Shown: positions 15,209 to 23,921, counted from the stretch's first letter. The stretch is DNA of 64,000 nucleotides from Halobacterium zhouii (GCF_021249405.1 NZ_CP089593.1:310001-374000), one strand, 5' to 3'. The notes: generated from the letters alone by a model not told the origin. Numbers and translations are program-made.

Positions 15209-15625
15209 CTACGCGGTCGTCCGACGCCGGAACCGCAGCACGCGACCGACGGCACCGCCCGCAGCGGCGCCGAGCACGCCGAAGATCCCGCCGATGGTCG
15301 CGGCCTCGAGGTCCGTGGCGAACCGCGCGAGCGTCGTAAGCAGCGCGCCGTCGCTGCCGAGCACGTGGAACCCGACTGCCGACCCGGCGAACGCCGCGAC
15401 GCCGATGGCGACGCAGACCGCGAACGCGTGATACCGGATGGCGTACAGCGTGCTCGCCACCACCGCCGCGAACGCGGCGTCGACCGGGAAGTAGACGCCG
15501 GGTTCGTTCGCATCGAGGTAGACCACGGTCGAGACGGCGCCGACGACGAACACCGTGGCGACGACCGGAATGCCGACGCGGAGGGCACTGCGGCGGGGGC
15601 CGACGAGCAGGCGGCGCACGTTCAT
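15209..15625 (-). CDS. Four-helix membrane protein, function unknown
   Basis: 138 aa. An Arg-rich N-terminus (MNVRRLLVGPRRSALR) precedes about four hydrophobic segments (VGIPVVATVFVVGAVSTVVY; AAFAAVVASTLYAI; HAFAVCVAIGVAAFAGSAVG; AATIGGIFGVLGAAAGGAVG) and an RFRRR tail, a positive-inside pattern placing both ends in the cytoplasm. No recognised domain. It lies 40 bp upstream of the methionine aminopeptidase gene on the same strand. Confidence 0.65.
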   Translation of the reverse strand: MNVRRLLVGPRRSALRVGIPVVATVFVVGAVSTVVYLDANEPGVYFPVDAAFAAVVASTLYAIRYHAFAVCVAIGVAAFAGSAVGFHVLGSDGALLTTLARFATDLEAATIGGIFGVLGAAAGGAVGRVLRFRRRTTA

Positions 15626-15668
15626 ACGCGACTCGTCTCTCGGCGCCCTCAAAGTCCTGCCGGCGCGC

Positions 15669-16280
15669 TCACTCCTCGAGAAACCACTCGACGTCCGAGA
15701 CGGCGTCCTCGCGCTCCCCGCCGTTCCAGTACTGTTCGCCGTCCGCGCGCTCGGCGACGCCGTCGGGGACGCAGCCGAACCACCGGGCGTCCCACTCGTC
15801 ACCCTCCTCGGACGCGCGCTTCGCGCTCAGGTGGTCCATCGGCGTGTTCGCGTTCTCCGGAACCGCCGAATCGACCGGCTCGGCTCGAAGGACCACGTCG
15901 TAGCCGGTGGTCTGGCGGTACTCCGCGCCCGCGAGGCGGTAGCTCGTCCGCGTCACGCGCTCCGGTCGCTCGAGTGAGACGGCGAGGCCCGTCTTCTGGG
16001 CGACCCACCGTCGCGCCACCGCTCCCCAGTCGTCGCCCGGTCGCACCGGACTCCTCGGCAGCGACCACCCCTCGGGCGCGTTCACGAGCAACACGTCGCC
16101 GTCACCGTTCACCACGCCGACAGCGACCGTCCCGACCCACGACTCGTGGCCGTTGAACGCGCCGCGGTCGTTCACCACCCGCGTCTCTTCGTGGAACAAC
16201 ACGTCGGTTTGCTCGCGCAACTGCTCTGGGTCGAGCAGGGACATCTTCTCGAAACCGTCGTACGTGGGCCGTTCGGGCAT
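15669..16280 (-). CDS. Nudix-fold protein with a degenerate Nudix box
   Basis: 203 aa. Haloarchaeal Nudix-like protein: an N-terminal helix (SLLDPEQLREQTDVLFHEE), the beta strand VGTVAVGVVNGDGDVLLVNA, then GWSLPRSPVRPGDDWGAVAR in the position of the Nudix box. A working box needs the REUXEE helix that binds Mg; here it reads ARRWVAQKTGL with no glutamates, so hydrolase activity by the usual mechanism is unlikely. It may bind a nucleotide without cleaving it. It lies among housekeeping genes and shows no frameshift, so the loss appears to be natural divergence. Confidence 0.68.
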   Translation of the reverse strand: MPERPTYDGFEKMSLLDPEQLREQTDVLFHEETRVVNDRGAFNGHESWVGTVAVGVVNGDGDVLLVNAPEGWSLPRSPVRPGDDWGAVARRWVAQKTGLAVSLERPERVTRTSYRLAGAEYRQTTGYDVVLRAEPVDSAVPENANTPMDHLSAKRASEEGDEWDARWFGCVPDGVAERADGEQYWNGGEREDAVSDVEWFLEE

Positions 16281-16424
16281 GCTGGAGGGCCGCCGGAGGC
16301 GTCGCTCCGACTGTAGGCACGTCTCTACAGGCGGACGGTAGAAGAACGCTTCGGCGAACTGGTTCGGGTGCTCTGGTGCGGGGCCATCAGTACGCTCCCC
16401 GCTCGCAATCCCGCGGGTCTCGTT

Positions 16425-17372
16425 TCACTCGACCCGCGCGGTCTGCATCCCGTCCGTGTTGAACGCCTCTCCGAACCCGCCGTCGCTGTCCAGAACGATG
16501 ACGCCTGCGCCCTCGCCCGTCATCTCCTCGAGTTCCTCGACGGCCTGCTCCGCGGCGGCCTGCGCGCTCATCCCGTCCTCCAGGTGGCGAACCGCGCGCC
16601 GCGTCAGCGTCGTCTTCGCGATGGCCTCGCCCGCGCCCGTCGCCGACGCCGCGCCCGCTGGCGCGGCGTAGAACCCGGACCCGATCTGGGGAACGTCGCC
16701 GACCCGTCCCGCGAGCGCGAGCCAGCGACCGCCCGTCGACGTCGCCGCGGCGAACTCGTCCCCATCGTACGCAACCGCGCCGACCGTGTCGTGGTCCTTG
16801 TCGTCGCTAGTCCGGCTATTGTCACCGCCGTTGTCGAGGTTCATCGCGCCGAACTTGTCCCGGATCCACTCGAGGTGCTCGCGCGGGCCACCGTCGGGGT
16901 GGTCTTCGAGGTCGTCCCAGCGTTTTCGGGTGTCCTCGCTCCAGAGGTCGCACTCGGTCTTGACTCCCACGTCGTCGGCGAAGTCGACGGCGTGCACGCC
17001 GTTCAGCATGACGTGGGGCGTCTCCTCCATCACCGCTCGCGCGACCGAAATCGCGGCCTCGACGCCGGGCATCGACGCCGCCGCGCCGGCCTCGCGGGTC
17101 GCTCGGCCATCCGGCGACTCCGTCCTGTCGTCGCCCGCCCGCCCGCTCCTCATCACGCCGGCGTCCGTCCGCACGATGCCGTCGGACTGCACCGCGCCGC
17201 CCACTCCCGCGTTGAATCGGGGGTTCCCCTCCAGCACTCGAATCGCGGCTTCGACGGCGTCGGTGACGGTGTCCTCGTCCGCGCCCGCGCTCGCCGCTTC
17301 GTCGAGCGTCGCCTGTCGCGGCTCCGGTTCGTCCGGGCTGCTGCCCGCGCCGCCGTGCACGATAATCTTCAT
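16425..17372 (-). CDS. Plant-type asparaginase/isoaspartyl peptidase (Ntn hydrolase)
   Basis: 315 aa. Starts MKIIVHGGAGSSP, the family N-terminus. The self-cleavage site is HDTVGAVAYD: autoproteolysis before Thr would expose it as the nucleophile, giving alpha (about 195 aa) and beta subunits. TSTGGRWLALAGRVGDVPQI and FYAAPAGAASATGAGEAI form the substrate pocket. Hydrolyses L-asparagine or isoaspartyl peptides in the cytosol. ATG 17372 lies about 27 nt from a GACTAAGAGC box on the minus strand and next to the divergent cetZ gene. Confidence 0.9.
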   Translation of the reverse strand: MKIIVHGGAGSSPDEPEPRQATLDEAASAGADEDTVTDAVEAAIRVLEGNPRFNAGVGGAVQSDGIVRTDAGVMRSGRAGDDRTESPDGRATREAGAAASMPGVEAAISVARAVMEETPHVMLNGVHAVDFADDVGVKTECDLWSEDTRKRWDDLEDHPDGGPREHLEWIRDKFGAMNLDNGGDNSRTSDDKDHDTVGAVAYDGDEFAAATSTGGRWLALAGRVGDVPQIGSGFYAAPAGAASATGAGEAIAKTTLTRRAVRHLEDGMSAQAAAEQAVEELEEMTGEGAGVIVLDSDGGFGEAFNTDGMQTARVE

Positions 17373-17542
17373 ACTCGTTCCTGTCGCGCACGCGCTCTTA
17401 GTCGTGGGGTTTCCCGGCCGACGAACCGGAGCTCGCAGCACACCCGGACGCCCGCGTTAGGAACTCTGTACGCAGCGGGTAGACAGTCCGGGGGCGCAGT
17501 AGCCTGTGAATAGCAAAGCATCCTGAGGGTCCGAGAGGAATC

Positions 17543-18721
17543 ATGAAACTGGCCGTGATCGGCTTCGGTAACGCGGGCGGAAAGGTCGCCGACCGAATCG
17601 TGGAGTACGAGGCCGAGACGGGGCGCGCGCTCTGCCGGTTCACCGCCGCCGTGAACACTGCGAGCATCGACCTGGAGAAGATAACGCACATTCCGCGGGA
17701 GAACCGCGTGCTCGTCGGGCAGACCGACGAGCGCTCGAAGGGCCACGGCGCGGGCGCGGACCCCGAACTCGGCGCGGAGCTGGCCCGCCAGGACCGGGCG
17801 GAGATCAGACGTTTCCTCGACGGCGTCCCGCTGCACGACATCGACGCGTTCCTCGTGGTCGGCGGCCTCGGCGGCGGCACGGGGAGCGGCGGCGGCCCCG
17901 TGCTCGCCGGCATCCTCTCCGAGCAGTACAACGAACCCGTCTACGGGCTCGGCGTCCTCCCGAGCGAGGACGAGGGCGGGCGCGCGTCCCTGAACGCCGC
18001 TCGCTCGGTGCAGTCGTACATGGACCAGACGGACGGCCTCGTGCTGTTCGACAACGACGCCTGGAAGGAGGGAGCGGACTCCGTCGAGTCCGGCTACGAG
18101 CGCACGAACCACGAGATAGCCAAGCGCGTCGTGACGCTGCTCGGGGCTGGCGAGTACGACGGTTCGACGGTCTCGGAGAACGCCATGGACTCCAGTGACA
18201 TCAACCGGACGCTGGCGGTCGGCGGCGTCAGCACGGTGGCGTACGCCGAGGCGGCCGTCGACGAGTCGACGCGGCGCCAGCAGGGCCTGCTAGGTCGCGT
18301 CCGCTCGAACGGTTCGGACGGCACCGACGCGGACTCGGCGACGAAGATCCACAGCCTCGTCCGGCGCGCGGTGCAGTCCCGGCTCACGTGCCCCGCGGAG
18401 GTCGAATCCACGGAGCGCGCGCTCGTCGTCGTCTCCGGCCCGCCCGAGGAACTCTCACACAAGGGATTGGTCCGCGCGAGACAGTGGCTGGAGGGAGAGA
18501 TCGACAGCGTGGAGGTGCTCGCTGGCGACGACCCGCGGCCGTCGAGTGACACCCTCTCGGCGACCGTGTTGCTCTCGAACGTCACCGACGTCCCCCGCGT
18601 CGACCGCCTCCAGGAGCAGGCCGTGGACGCCCAGTCCGACATCGAGCGGCAGGCCACGGGCCGCGAGGAGGCGATAACGAACCTCGTCACGGACGCCGAG
18701 AACCGCCTCGACCCGGTATGA
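17543..18721 (+). CDS. cetZ: CetZ tubulin/FtsZ-superfamily cell-shape protein
   Basis: 392 aa. GTPase of the archaeal CetZ family, which controls cell shape and motility and is distinct from the division protein FtsZ. N-terminal LAVIGFGNAGGKVADRIVEY, the signature loop GGLGGGTGSGGGP (about residues 107-119), and an NAARSVQSY segment typical of CetZ. The T7 synergy loop region is less obvious. C-terminal helix rich in Gln/Glu (about 355-392). The ATG matches the family start. TGAATAGCAAA about 30 nt upstream is a possible AT box. The sub-type (CetZ1, 2 or another) cannot be settled without alignment. Confidence 0.9.
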   Translation: MKLAVIGFGNAGGKVADRIVEYEAETGRALCRFTAAVNTASIDLEKITHIPRENRVLVGQTDERSKGHGAGADPELGAELARQDRAEIRRFLDGVPLHDIDAFLVVGGLGGGTGSGGGPVLAGILSEQYNEPVYGLGVLPSEDEGGRASLNAARSVQSYMDQTDGLVLFDNDAWKEGADSVESGYERTNHEIAKRVVTLLGAGEYDGSTVSENAMDSSDINRTLAVGGVSTVAYAEAAVDESTRRQQGLLGRVRSNGSDGTDADSATKIHSLVRRAVQSRLTCPAEVESTERALVVVSGPPEELSHKGLVRARQWLEGEIDSVEVLAGDDPRPSSDTLSATVLLSNVTDVPRVDRLQEQAVDAQSDIERQATGREEAITNLVTDAENRLDPV

Positions 18722-18793
18722 CGCGGAGAATTCGCGCCGCGATTCCGTGGCGTCAGCATCGAATCAGGTCACTCCAGCGGTCGGACTGACACC

Positions 18794-19567
18794 GTGGCCC
18801 GGGAGCAGCGCACTGGCCGCGGGACGGCGGGTAGCGACCCTGGCGTGTTGACGCTGCTCCGCAACGACCTCGCGTGGCTTCACGCCGCCTGGATGGGGCT
18901 CGTGTTCCCCGAGCAGCGCCAGAATCACCCGGCGCTCGGCCGGTGGTCGCCGACGACGTTCACTGAGCGGGTCGCCTACGTCGCGTGGGCGGTCCTCGGC
19001 GCGCTCGCCGTCGCCGTGGGTTATCCGTTCGCGCTCGCCGGGTTCGCGGTCCGGTTCTACAGCCGACGGCTGTACAGCACCGCGCTCGCGCTCGGCGTCC
19101 TCGGCGTGGTCGCAGTGGCCACGCTGATCTGGGGGGCTCTCACCGTCGGCGTCTACCTCCTGGAGTTCTCCCGCGAGGGCGTCCTCGCGGTGGCCGCCGG
19201 TGGCGGGGTAGCGGTCGCGTCGGCGGCGCTGGCGACCGCGTTCGCGCGGTGGGACGGGCGGGCGACGACAGTCCTGCTGGCGTACCCGTTCGGCGTCACC
19301 GCGGTGTTCCTGCCGCCCGTGGTCGCGGCGCTGTACTCGCCGACGCTGGGCGAGTGGGTGTTCCCGAACAGCTACAATTTCGCGGTGTGGCTCCTCGAGA
19401 ACCCGCTCGCAGGGACCGGCGTGGACGAGTTCCTCCGCTCGCGGTTCGACCTCGCGGGCGTTGCCTACGTCGGCATGTGGTTCGCGCTCGCGGTCCCGGT
19501 CGGGTGGGTGCTCGGCCTGCTCGTCACGCTCGCGGACGTCGTGCGACCCGCGCCCCCCGCGGAGTGA
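18794..19567 (+). CDS. Membrane protein, function unknown
   Basis: 257 aa, GTG start at 18794 (an in-frame GTG at 18845 is plausible and begins nearer the conserved-looking LTLLRNDLAWLHAAWM). A short cytosolic N-terminal region is followed by about five to six hydrophobic segments between residues 55 and 250, including AVLGALAVAVGYPFALAGFA, TALALGVLGVVAVATLIWGA and FALAVPVGWVLGLLVTLADV. No recognised domain. It follows cetZ on the same strand with a 72-bp gap, so the two might be co-transcribed. Confidence 0.65.
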   Translation: MAREQRTGRGTAGSDPGVLTLLRNDLAWLHAAWMGLVFPEQRQNHPALGRWSPTTFTERVAYVAWAVLGALAVAVGYPFALAGFAVRFYSRRLYSTALALGVLGVVAVATLIWGALTVGVYLLEFSREGVLAVAAGGGVAVASAALATAFARWDGRATTVLLAYPFGVTAVFLPPVVAALYSPTLGEWVFPNSYNFAVWLLENPLAGTGVDEFLRSRFDLAGVAYVGMWFALAVPVGWVLGLLVTLADVVRPAPPAE

Positions 19568-19683
19568 CTCGGAGCGCGGGCCGACAGACGTGGGCTGACG
19601 CGACGACTGCTGGACTCCACGGAACCGCCGTCGGACCGCTTCTGACGCGTGAACAACTGACACTGACGGCGGGAAACAGCAGT

Positions 19684-19692
19684 CCTTTTAGG
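19684..19692 (+). promoter_or_regulatory. AT box of icd
   Basis: CCTTTTAGG, centred about 30 nt before the icd ATG at 19718, consistent with a nearly leaderless transcript. Confidence 0.5.
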
Positions 19693-19717
19693 CGCTACCT
19701 GCGATTTTCGAACCGAT

Positions 19718-20986
19718 ATGAGCTACGAGCAGGTTGAGGTCCCCGAGAACGGGGAGAAGGTCACGTACGACGAGGAGGCGGACGAACTCCGCGTCCCCGA
19801 GAACCCCATCATCCCCATCCTCCACGGGGATGGCATCGGAAACGAGGTCGGTCCCGCCGCACAGAAGGTGCTCACCGCCGCCGCGGAAGCGACGGGCCAC
19901 GACGTCGCGTGGATGGAAGTGTACGCCGGCGAGACCGCCCGCGAGAAGTACGACGAGAACCTCCCGGACGCGACCGTGGACGCCATCCGCGACCACCGCG
20001 TTGCCATCAAGGGTCCGCTCACGACGCCCGTCGGCGCGGGCTTCCGCTCGCTGAACGTCGCGCTCCGCCAGACGCTCGACCTCTACGCGAACGTCCGCCC
20101 GACGTACTACCTCGACGGCGTGCCGTCCCCGATGAAGTCGCCCGAGGAGATGGACATGGTGACGTTCCGGGAGAACACCGAGGACGTGTACGCTGGCATC
20201 GAGTGGGAGGCCGGCAGCGACGAGGCCGAACAGGTCCGGGACTTCGTCGAGGACGAGATGGACTTCGACGGCGTGATGCACGACGGCCCCATCGGCCTCG
20301 GTCTCAAACCCATCTCCGAGAAGGGCAGCAAGCGCCTCGTCCGCGAGGCCATCGACTACGCCATCGAGAACGACCGCGACAAGGTCACGCTCGTCCACAA
20401 GGGCAACATCATGAAGTTCACCGAGGGGCAGTTCGGTGACTGGGGGATGGAGGTCGCCGACGAGGAGTACCCCGACGACGAGGTGTTCGCCGCGCCCGAC
20501 TCCCTCTGGGAGGAACAGGACGAGGTCGACATCCCGGAGGACGCCGTGATGGTCGAGGAGCGCCTCGCCGACGCGATGCTCCAGTGGATGCAGCTGCGCA
20601 CCGACGAGTTCGACGTGCTCGCGATGCCGAACCTCAACGGCGACTACCTCTCGGACGCCGCGGGCGCTCAGATCGGCGGCCTCGGCGTCGCGCCGGGCGC
20701 GAACTTCGGGAAGGGCCGTTGTCTCGCGGAGCCGGTCCACGGCTCCTCGCCGAAGAACGCCGGCCTGAACAAGGCCAACCCGACCGCGCTCATCCTCTCC
20801 GGGCGCCTCCTGTTCGAGTATATGGGCTGGGAGGACGCGGGTCAGCTCATCCGGGACGCCGTCGAGGAGACCATCTCCTCGGGCGAGGTCACGTACGACC
20901 TCGAGCGCCAGATCGAGGGCGGCGAGAAGCTCTCCACGACGGAGTACGCTGACGCCGTCGTCGACCGGATCGAGGAGCTCGCGTAA
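19718..20986 (+). CDS. icd: Isocitrate dehydrogenase (NADP type)
   Basis: 422 aa. TCA-cycle enzyme: oxidative decarboxylation of isocitrate to 2-oxoglutarate. Visible: substrate-binding GAGFRSLNVALRQTLDLYAN with the phosphorylatable-type Ser, the FRENTEDVYAGIEW active-site segment, the catalytic KGNIMKFTEG, Mg-binding NLNGDYLSDAAGA, and the cofactor loop GSSPKNAGLNKANPTALILS. Length and motifs match the dimeric archaeal/bacterial type I enzyme; NADP preference is a family inference. A GTCGGC/GCCGAC hairpin (21002-21017) follows the stop. Confidence 0.95.
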   Translation: MSYEQVEVPENGEKVTYDEEADELRVPENPIIPILHGDGIGNEVGPAAQKVLTAAAEATGHDVAWMEVYAGETAREKYDENLPDATVDAIRDHRVAIKGPLTTPVGAGFRSLNVALRQTLDLYANVRPTYYLDGVPSPMKSPEEMDMVTFRENTEDVYAGIEWEAGSDEAEQVRDFVEDEMDFDGVMHDGPIGLGLKPISEKGSKRLVREAIDYAIENDRDKVTLVHKGNIMKFTEGQFGDWGMEVADEEYPDDEVFAAPDSLWEEQDEVDIPEDAVMVEERLADAMLQWMQLRTDEFDVLAMPNLNGDYLSDAAGAQIGGLGVAPGANFGKGRCLAEPVHGSSPKNAGLNKANPTALILSGRLLFEYMGWEDAGQLIRDAVEETISSGEVTYDLERQIEGGEKLSTTEYADAVVDRIEELA

Positions 20987-21001
20987 TTCGCTCCTCGCGC
21001 A

Positions 21002-21017
21002 GTCGGCTTTCGCCGAC
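21002..21017 (+). terminator. Hairpin behind icd
   Basis: GTCGGC (21002-21007), a TTTC loop and GCCGAC (21012-21017) form a perfect 6-bp stem 15 nt after the icd stop codon. Confidence 0.4.
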
Positions 21018-21147
21018 GACGTCCACGACCGCGCGCAATCGAGCGCCGGCCCACCGGGCCACCAAACAAGCCACTTCTTTGCGGGACTGCGACCGGGAGC
21101 CGCCGCGTTCGCCAACTGCTTTGTCCCCGGGCACCGTACGTCGGGAC

Positions 21148-21435
21148 GTGTCAGGAGACGACCCCTTCGACGAGATTCCGGACGACCCGACCTCGGACCT
21201 CGACCGAGCCACCCAGCAGCTCACCGTGCGCGTCGAGCGGCGCACCTACGACAAGCCCGTGACCATCGTGGAGGGGTTCGACGAGAACTCCGTGGACGTC
21301 TCTGCGGTGGCGTCTGAACTGAAGTCCCAGCTCGGCGCGGGCGGGACGGTGGACGACGGCACCATCGAGGTGCAGGGCGACCACACCGACCGCGTCCCCG
21401 ACCTGCTGCGCGACCAGGGATTCGAGGTGGAGTGA
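21148..21435 (+). CDS. SUI1/eIF1-like translation factor
   Basis: 95 aa from the GTG at 21148 (encoding SGDDPFDEIPDDP). Acidic N-terminus (1-30), then the SUI1 fold (about 30-95): QQLTVRVERRTYDKPVTIVE, ELKSQLGAGGTVDDGTIEVQ, and the terminal DRVPDLLRDQGFEVE. The family acts at the P-site in start-codon selection. The N-terminal linker (DEIPDDPTSDLDRATQQ) is short and lacks a DLGI-type segment I would expect in some haloarchaeal aIF1 copies, so it may be a paralogue with a modified role. This is an inference. Confidence 0.85.
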   Translation: MSGDDPFDEIPDDPTSDLDRATQQLTVRVERRTYDKPVTIVEGFDENSVDVSAVASELKSQLGAGGTVDDGTIEVQGDHTDRVPDLLRDQGFEVE

Positions 21436-21565
21436 CCGGTCTTGAACGGCGCTGTCCCTGCTTGCGAGTTAGCGTCGAGCGAGCGACGCCGCGACGAACT
21501 GACCACCAGAACTCGAACAGACTGGTAAGAAAGCGAATCACTGTCGGTGGCGTCTAGCCAGCGGG

Positions 21566-22768
21566 ATGGACATCGCAGACATCTACGTCACCGAGTACGC
21601 GGACGTATCACCCGACGTGCCCGCGTCGAAACTCGCCGCGCGGTTCCGCGAGGACGGCGTGAAAGCTGTGGTCGTCCGGGGAGACGACTACGAGGGTGTC
21701 GTGACGGAGCGCCAGTTCCTGCGCTCGCACGTGCCGCCGAAGACGAAGGTTCGGTCGCTCGTCTGGCACGTATCGAGAGTCCGACCCGACGAGGACGTCC
21801 GGGACGTCGCGCGCCTGCTCGTCGGCGGGCAGACGACAGTGCTGCCAGTGTTCGACGGCGACGAACTCGTTGGGGTCGTCACCGCGGACGGCGTACTCGA
21901 GGCTGTTCGGGAGGACCTCGACGCGCTCACGGTCGACGACGTTCACACCGATGATCTGGTGACGGTGTCGCCAGACGACGGCGTCGGCGTCGTGCTGAAC
22001 CACTTCCGCGAGCGCGCCATCACGCACCTCCCGGTCGTGGACGACGACGGGGACGTGGCTGGCGTCGTGAGCGTCCACGACCTGCTCGGCATCACCACGC
22101 GCTCGGTGGAGAAGTCGAGCGGCGGCGACACCGGGTTCCCGGAGGGGCTGAGCCACGGCGGGTTCGGCGCGCGAGAGGGAGACCGAGACGACCTGATGAG
22201 CGTCCCGGTGGGGAACGTGATGAGCGACCCGGCAGCGACCACGACGCCCGACCGACCGCTCGGGGAGGCCGTCGGAGAGATGCTGGAGCGCGGCATCTCC
22301 TCGCTCGTCGTGGTGGACGAATCGGAGCGAGCGACAGGCATCGTGACGAAGACCGACGCGCTCGAGTCGCTGACGTGGACCGACGAGGACGCGCCGGTCG
22401 TGCAGGTCCAGAACGTCGACCTGATGGACGACCTCTCGGTGGACAACGTTCGAAACACTGTCGACGAACTCGTCTCCCGGTACGAGGCGATGTCACTCCT
22501 GGAGGCGAACGTCTACTTCCACGAGCACGAGGAACGGGTGCGCGGCACGCCGCTGATGCTGGCGCGCATCCGCTTGTTCACGGACAAGGGTCACTTCGTC
22601 GGCACCGGCGAGGGCTACGGCGCGGGGCACGCGTTCCGCCTCGCCGCGAACGTCGTGGAGCGCCAGATTCTCGAGGGGAAGACGCGGGGCCGCTCGAAGA
22701 AGGGGCGGGACCGAGAGGAACGCGCCGCTCGCAAGCGCTACGGCTGGTATCTGTCGGGATCCGAGTAG
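21566..22768 (+). CDS. Four-CBS-domain protein with C-terminal HPF/S30AE-like region
   Basis: 400 aa. Four CBS motifs in two pairs: about 1-60 (IYVTEYADVSPDVPASKLAA), 66-125 (VSRVRPDEDVRDVARLLVGG), 128-185 (LVTVSPDDGVGVVLNHFRER) and 215-275 (VMSDPAATTTPDRPLGEAVG). CBS pairs bind adenosine nucleotides. The C-terminal 110 residues (DNVRNTVDELVSRYEAMSLL; VYFHEHEERVRG; LARIRLFTDKGHFVGTG) resemble the ribosome-hibernation S30AE fold, followed by a basic tail (RGRSKKGRDREERAARKRYG). This suggests energy-state sensing linked to RNA or ribosome binding; the linkage is inferred. No partner gene adjoins it. Confidence 0.75.
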   Translation: MDIADIYVTEYADVSPDVPASKLAARFREDGVKAVVVRGDDYEGVVTERQFLRSHVPPKTKVRSLVWHVSRVRPDEDVRDVARLLVGGQTTVLPVFDGDELVGVVTADGVLEAVREDLDALTVDDVHTDDLVTVSPDDGVGVVLNHFRERAITHLPVVDDDGDVAGVVSVHDLLGITTRSVEKSSGGDTGFPEGLSHGGFGAREGDRDDLMSVPVGNVMSDPAATTTPDRPLGEAVGEMLERGISSLVVVDESERATGIVTKTDALESLTWTDEDAPVVQVQNVDLMDDLSVDNVRNTVDELVSRYEAMSLLEANVYFHEHEERVRGTPLMLARIRLFTDKGHFVGTGEGYGAGHAFRLAANVVERQILEGKTRGRSKKGRDREERAARKRYGWYLSGSE

Positions 22769-22787
22769 CAGGAGTTCGGTGGAGTGG

Positions 22788-23141
22788 TCACGCGAGCGGG
22801 TTTCTGGGAACGCCGACGCGTCGGTGGCGCCGGTAGAGGTAGAGCGCGGGCAGCACCAGCGCGAGCGGCGGGAACCACATCAGATAGTACCACTCCGAGG
22901 GCGTCCAGCCGTCGGCGTCCGCGAGGTACCGTCGGTCGAAGTAGACGAACACGGGAGAGAGGACAGCGAGGCCGAACCCCACGAGCACGAACGGCACCAG
23001 GAGAAGCGAGACGTACGCGTCCGGCGGGAGCACGGCGCCGAGCACGGCGGTCACGACGAGCGACGCGACGATGCCGGCGATGGGCTTCCACCAGTCCGGG
23101 CGTTCGGCGAGCCGCGCTCGCGTCGACGGCGGGTCAGTCAT
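22788..23141 (-). CDS. Small three-helix membrane protein
   Basis: 117 aa. N-terminal RPDWWKPIAGIVASLVVTAV (helix 1), VSLLLVPFVLVGFGLAVLSP (helix 2), then FDRRYLADADGWTPSEWYYL and WFPPLALVLPALYLYRRHRR (helix 3). The YLADADGWTPSEWYYL segment between helices is conserved-looking in haloarchaeal membrane proteins. Function unknown. Convergent with the CBS protein gene (19 bp gap) and divergent from the DUF5817 gene. Confidence 0.7.
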   Translation of the reverse strand: MTDPPSTRARLAERPDWWKPIAGIVASLVVTAVLGAVLPPDAYVSLLLVPFVLVGFGLAVLSPVFVYFDRRYLADADGWTPSEWYYLMWFPPLALVLPALYLYRRHRRVGVPRNPLA

Positions 23142-23221
23142 GCCGGGGCGGACGCAGCGTCGACACGTTAGTGTTTCCGTCGACCCGGTAGTTTATCCGG
23201 AACGGCGACCGACACCCGAGC

Positions 23222-23743
23222 ATGTACGCGGTCGTGGGGTGTTCGGACTGTAGCGCGCTGTGGGTGGTCTCGGGGCGGCCCGACACCTCGGGGTGTCCGC
23301 GCTGTGAGAAACGCCACCAGTTCTCCAAACTTCGGAAGTTCGTGACGACGGAGGACGAGGACCACGCCCGCGAAGTTCGCGCGTCGATGCTCGCGAACCG
23401 CGCCGGGCACGGCGACGCGTTCGCGGAGGTGGAGGACTTCACGACGCTCGAGGATTTCGTCGAGGACACCGGGATGACCGACGACGAGTTCATGGCGCAA
23501 TCGGGCGTGGACACCGACGAGGTGGCCGCTGCGGGCGAGCGCGCCGAGCAGTCCACGCGGAGTCTCGGGAAGCGCGCGGCCGTCGAGACGGCGCTCCGGG
23601 AACTCGACCAACCGACCGAGGACGAAGTGAAGGCGTTCGCGGCCGAGCACGGCGTCGAGGGGGAGTACGTGGAGCGCGCGCTGTCGAAGTTCGAGCGAGC
23701 GGGCGAGGTCTCGAAGTCCGGGGGACGGTACCGCCGGCTCTGA
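23222..23743 (+). CDS. DUF5817-like zinc-ribbon/winged-helix protein
   Basis: 173 aa. N-terminal zinc ribbon with CSDC and CPRC knuckles (MYAVVGCSDCSALWVVSGRP...SGCPRCEKRH), a central acidic helical region, and a C-terminal winged-helix-like part (RAAVETALRELDQPTEDEVK, VERALSKFERAGEVSKSGGR). Matches the haloarchaeal DUF5817 description in layout. Nucleic-acid binding is the likely role. Stand-alone gene with a possible AT box (AGTTTATCC, about 23190). Confidence 0.8.
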   Translation: MYAVVGCSDCSALWVVSGRPDTSGCPRCEKRHQFSKLRKFVTTEDEDHAREVRASMLANRAGHGDAFAEVEDFTTLEDFVEDTGMTDDEFMAQSGVDTDEVAAAGERAEQSTRSLGKRAAVETALRELDQPTEDEVKAFAAEHGVEGEYVERALSKFERAGEVSKSGGRYRRL

Positions 23744-23780
23744 TCCGACAGCGACGCGCCTGTGGCGCGTTTACTGAGCC

Positions 23781-23921
23781 CTACAGCGGGAGTTCGCCGA
23801 CGCCGCGCCAGAGCGTCAGCGCGAGCACGAGCACCGTGAGCAGCAACTTCAGCACGCGGAGCGTGCGCACCGCTCGCGACGGTGATTTGCCGTCAGCGCT
23901 AGGGTCGTCGAGCGTGCGCAT
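23781..23921 (-). CDS. 46-aa single-pass membrane microprotein
   Basis: Encoded on the minus strand from ATG 23921 to TAG 23783-23781. The first 17 residues are hydrophilic and acidic/basic, then residues about 20-40 form one hydrophobic helix (LRVLKLLLTVLVLALTLWRG). Support comes from an AT-rich box (23943-23952) 26 nt upstream, as expected for a leaderless gene, and from the clean fit between two real genes. No function recognised. Confidence 0.6.
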   Translation of the reverse strand: MRTLDDPSADGKSPSRAVRTLRVLKLLLTVLVLALTLWRGVGELPL

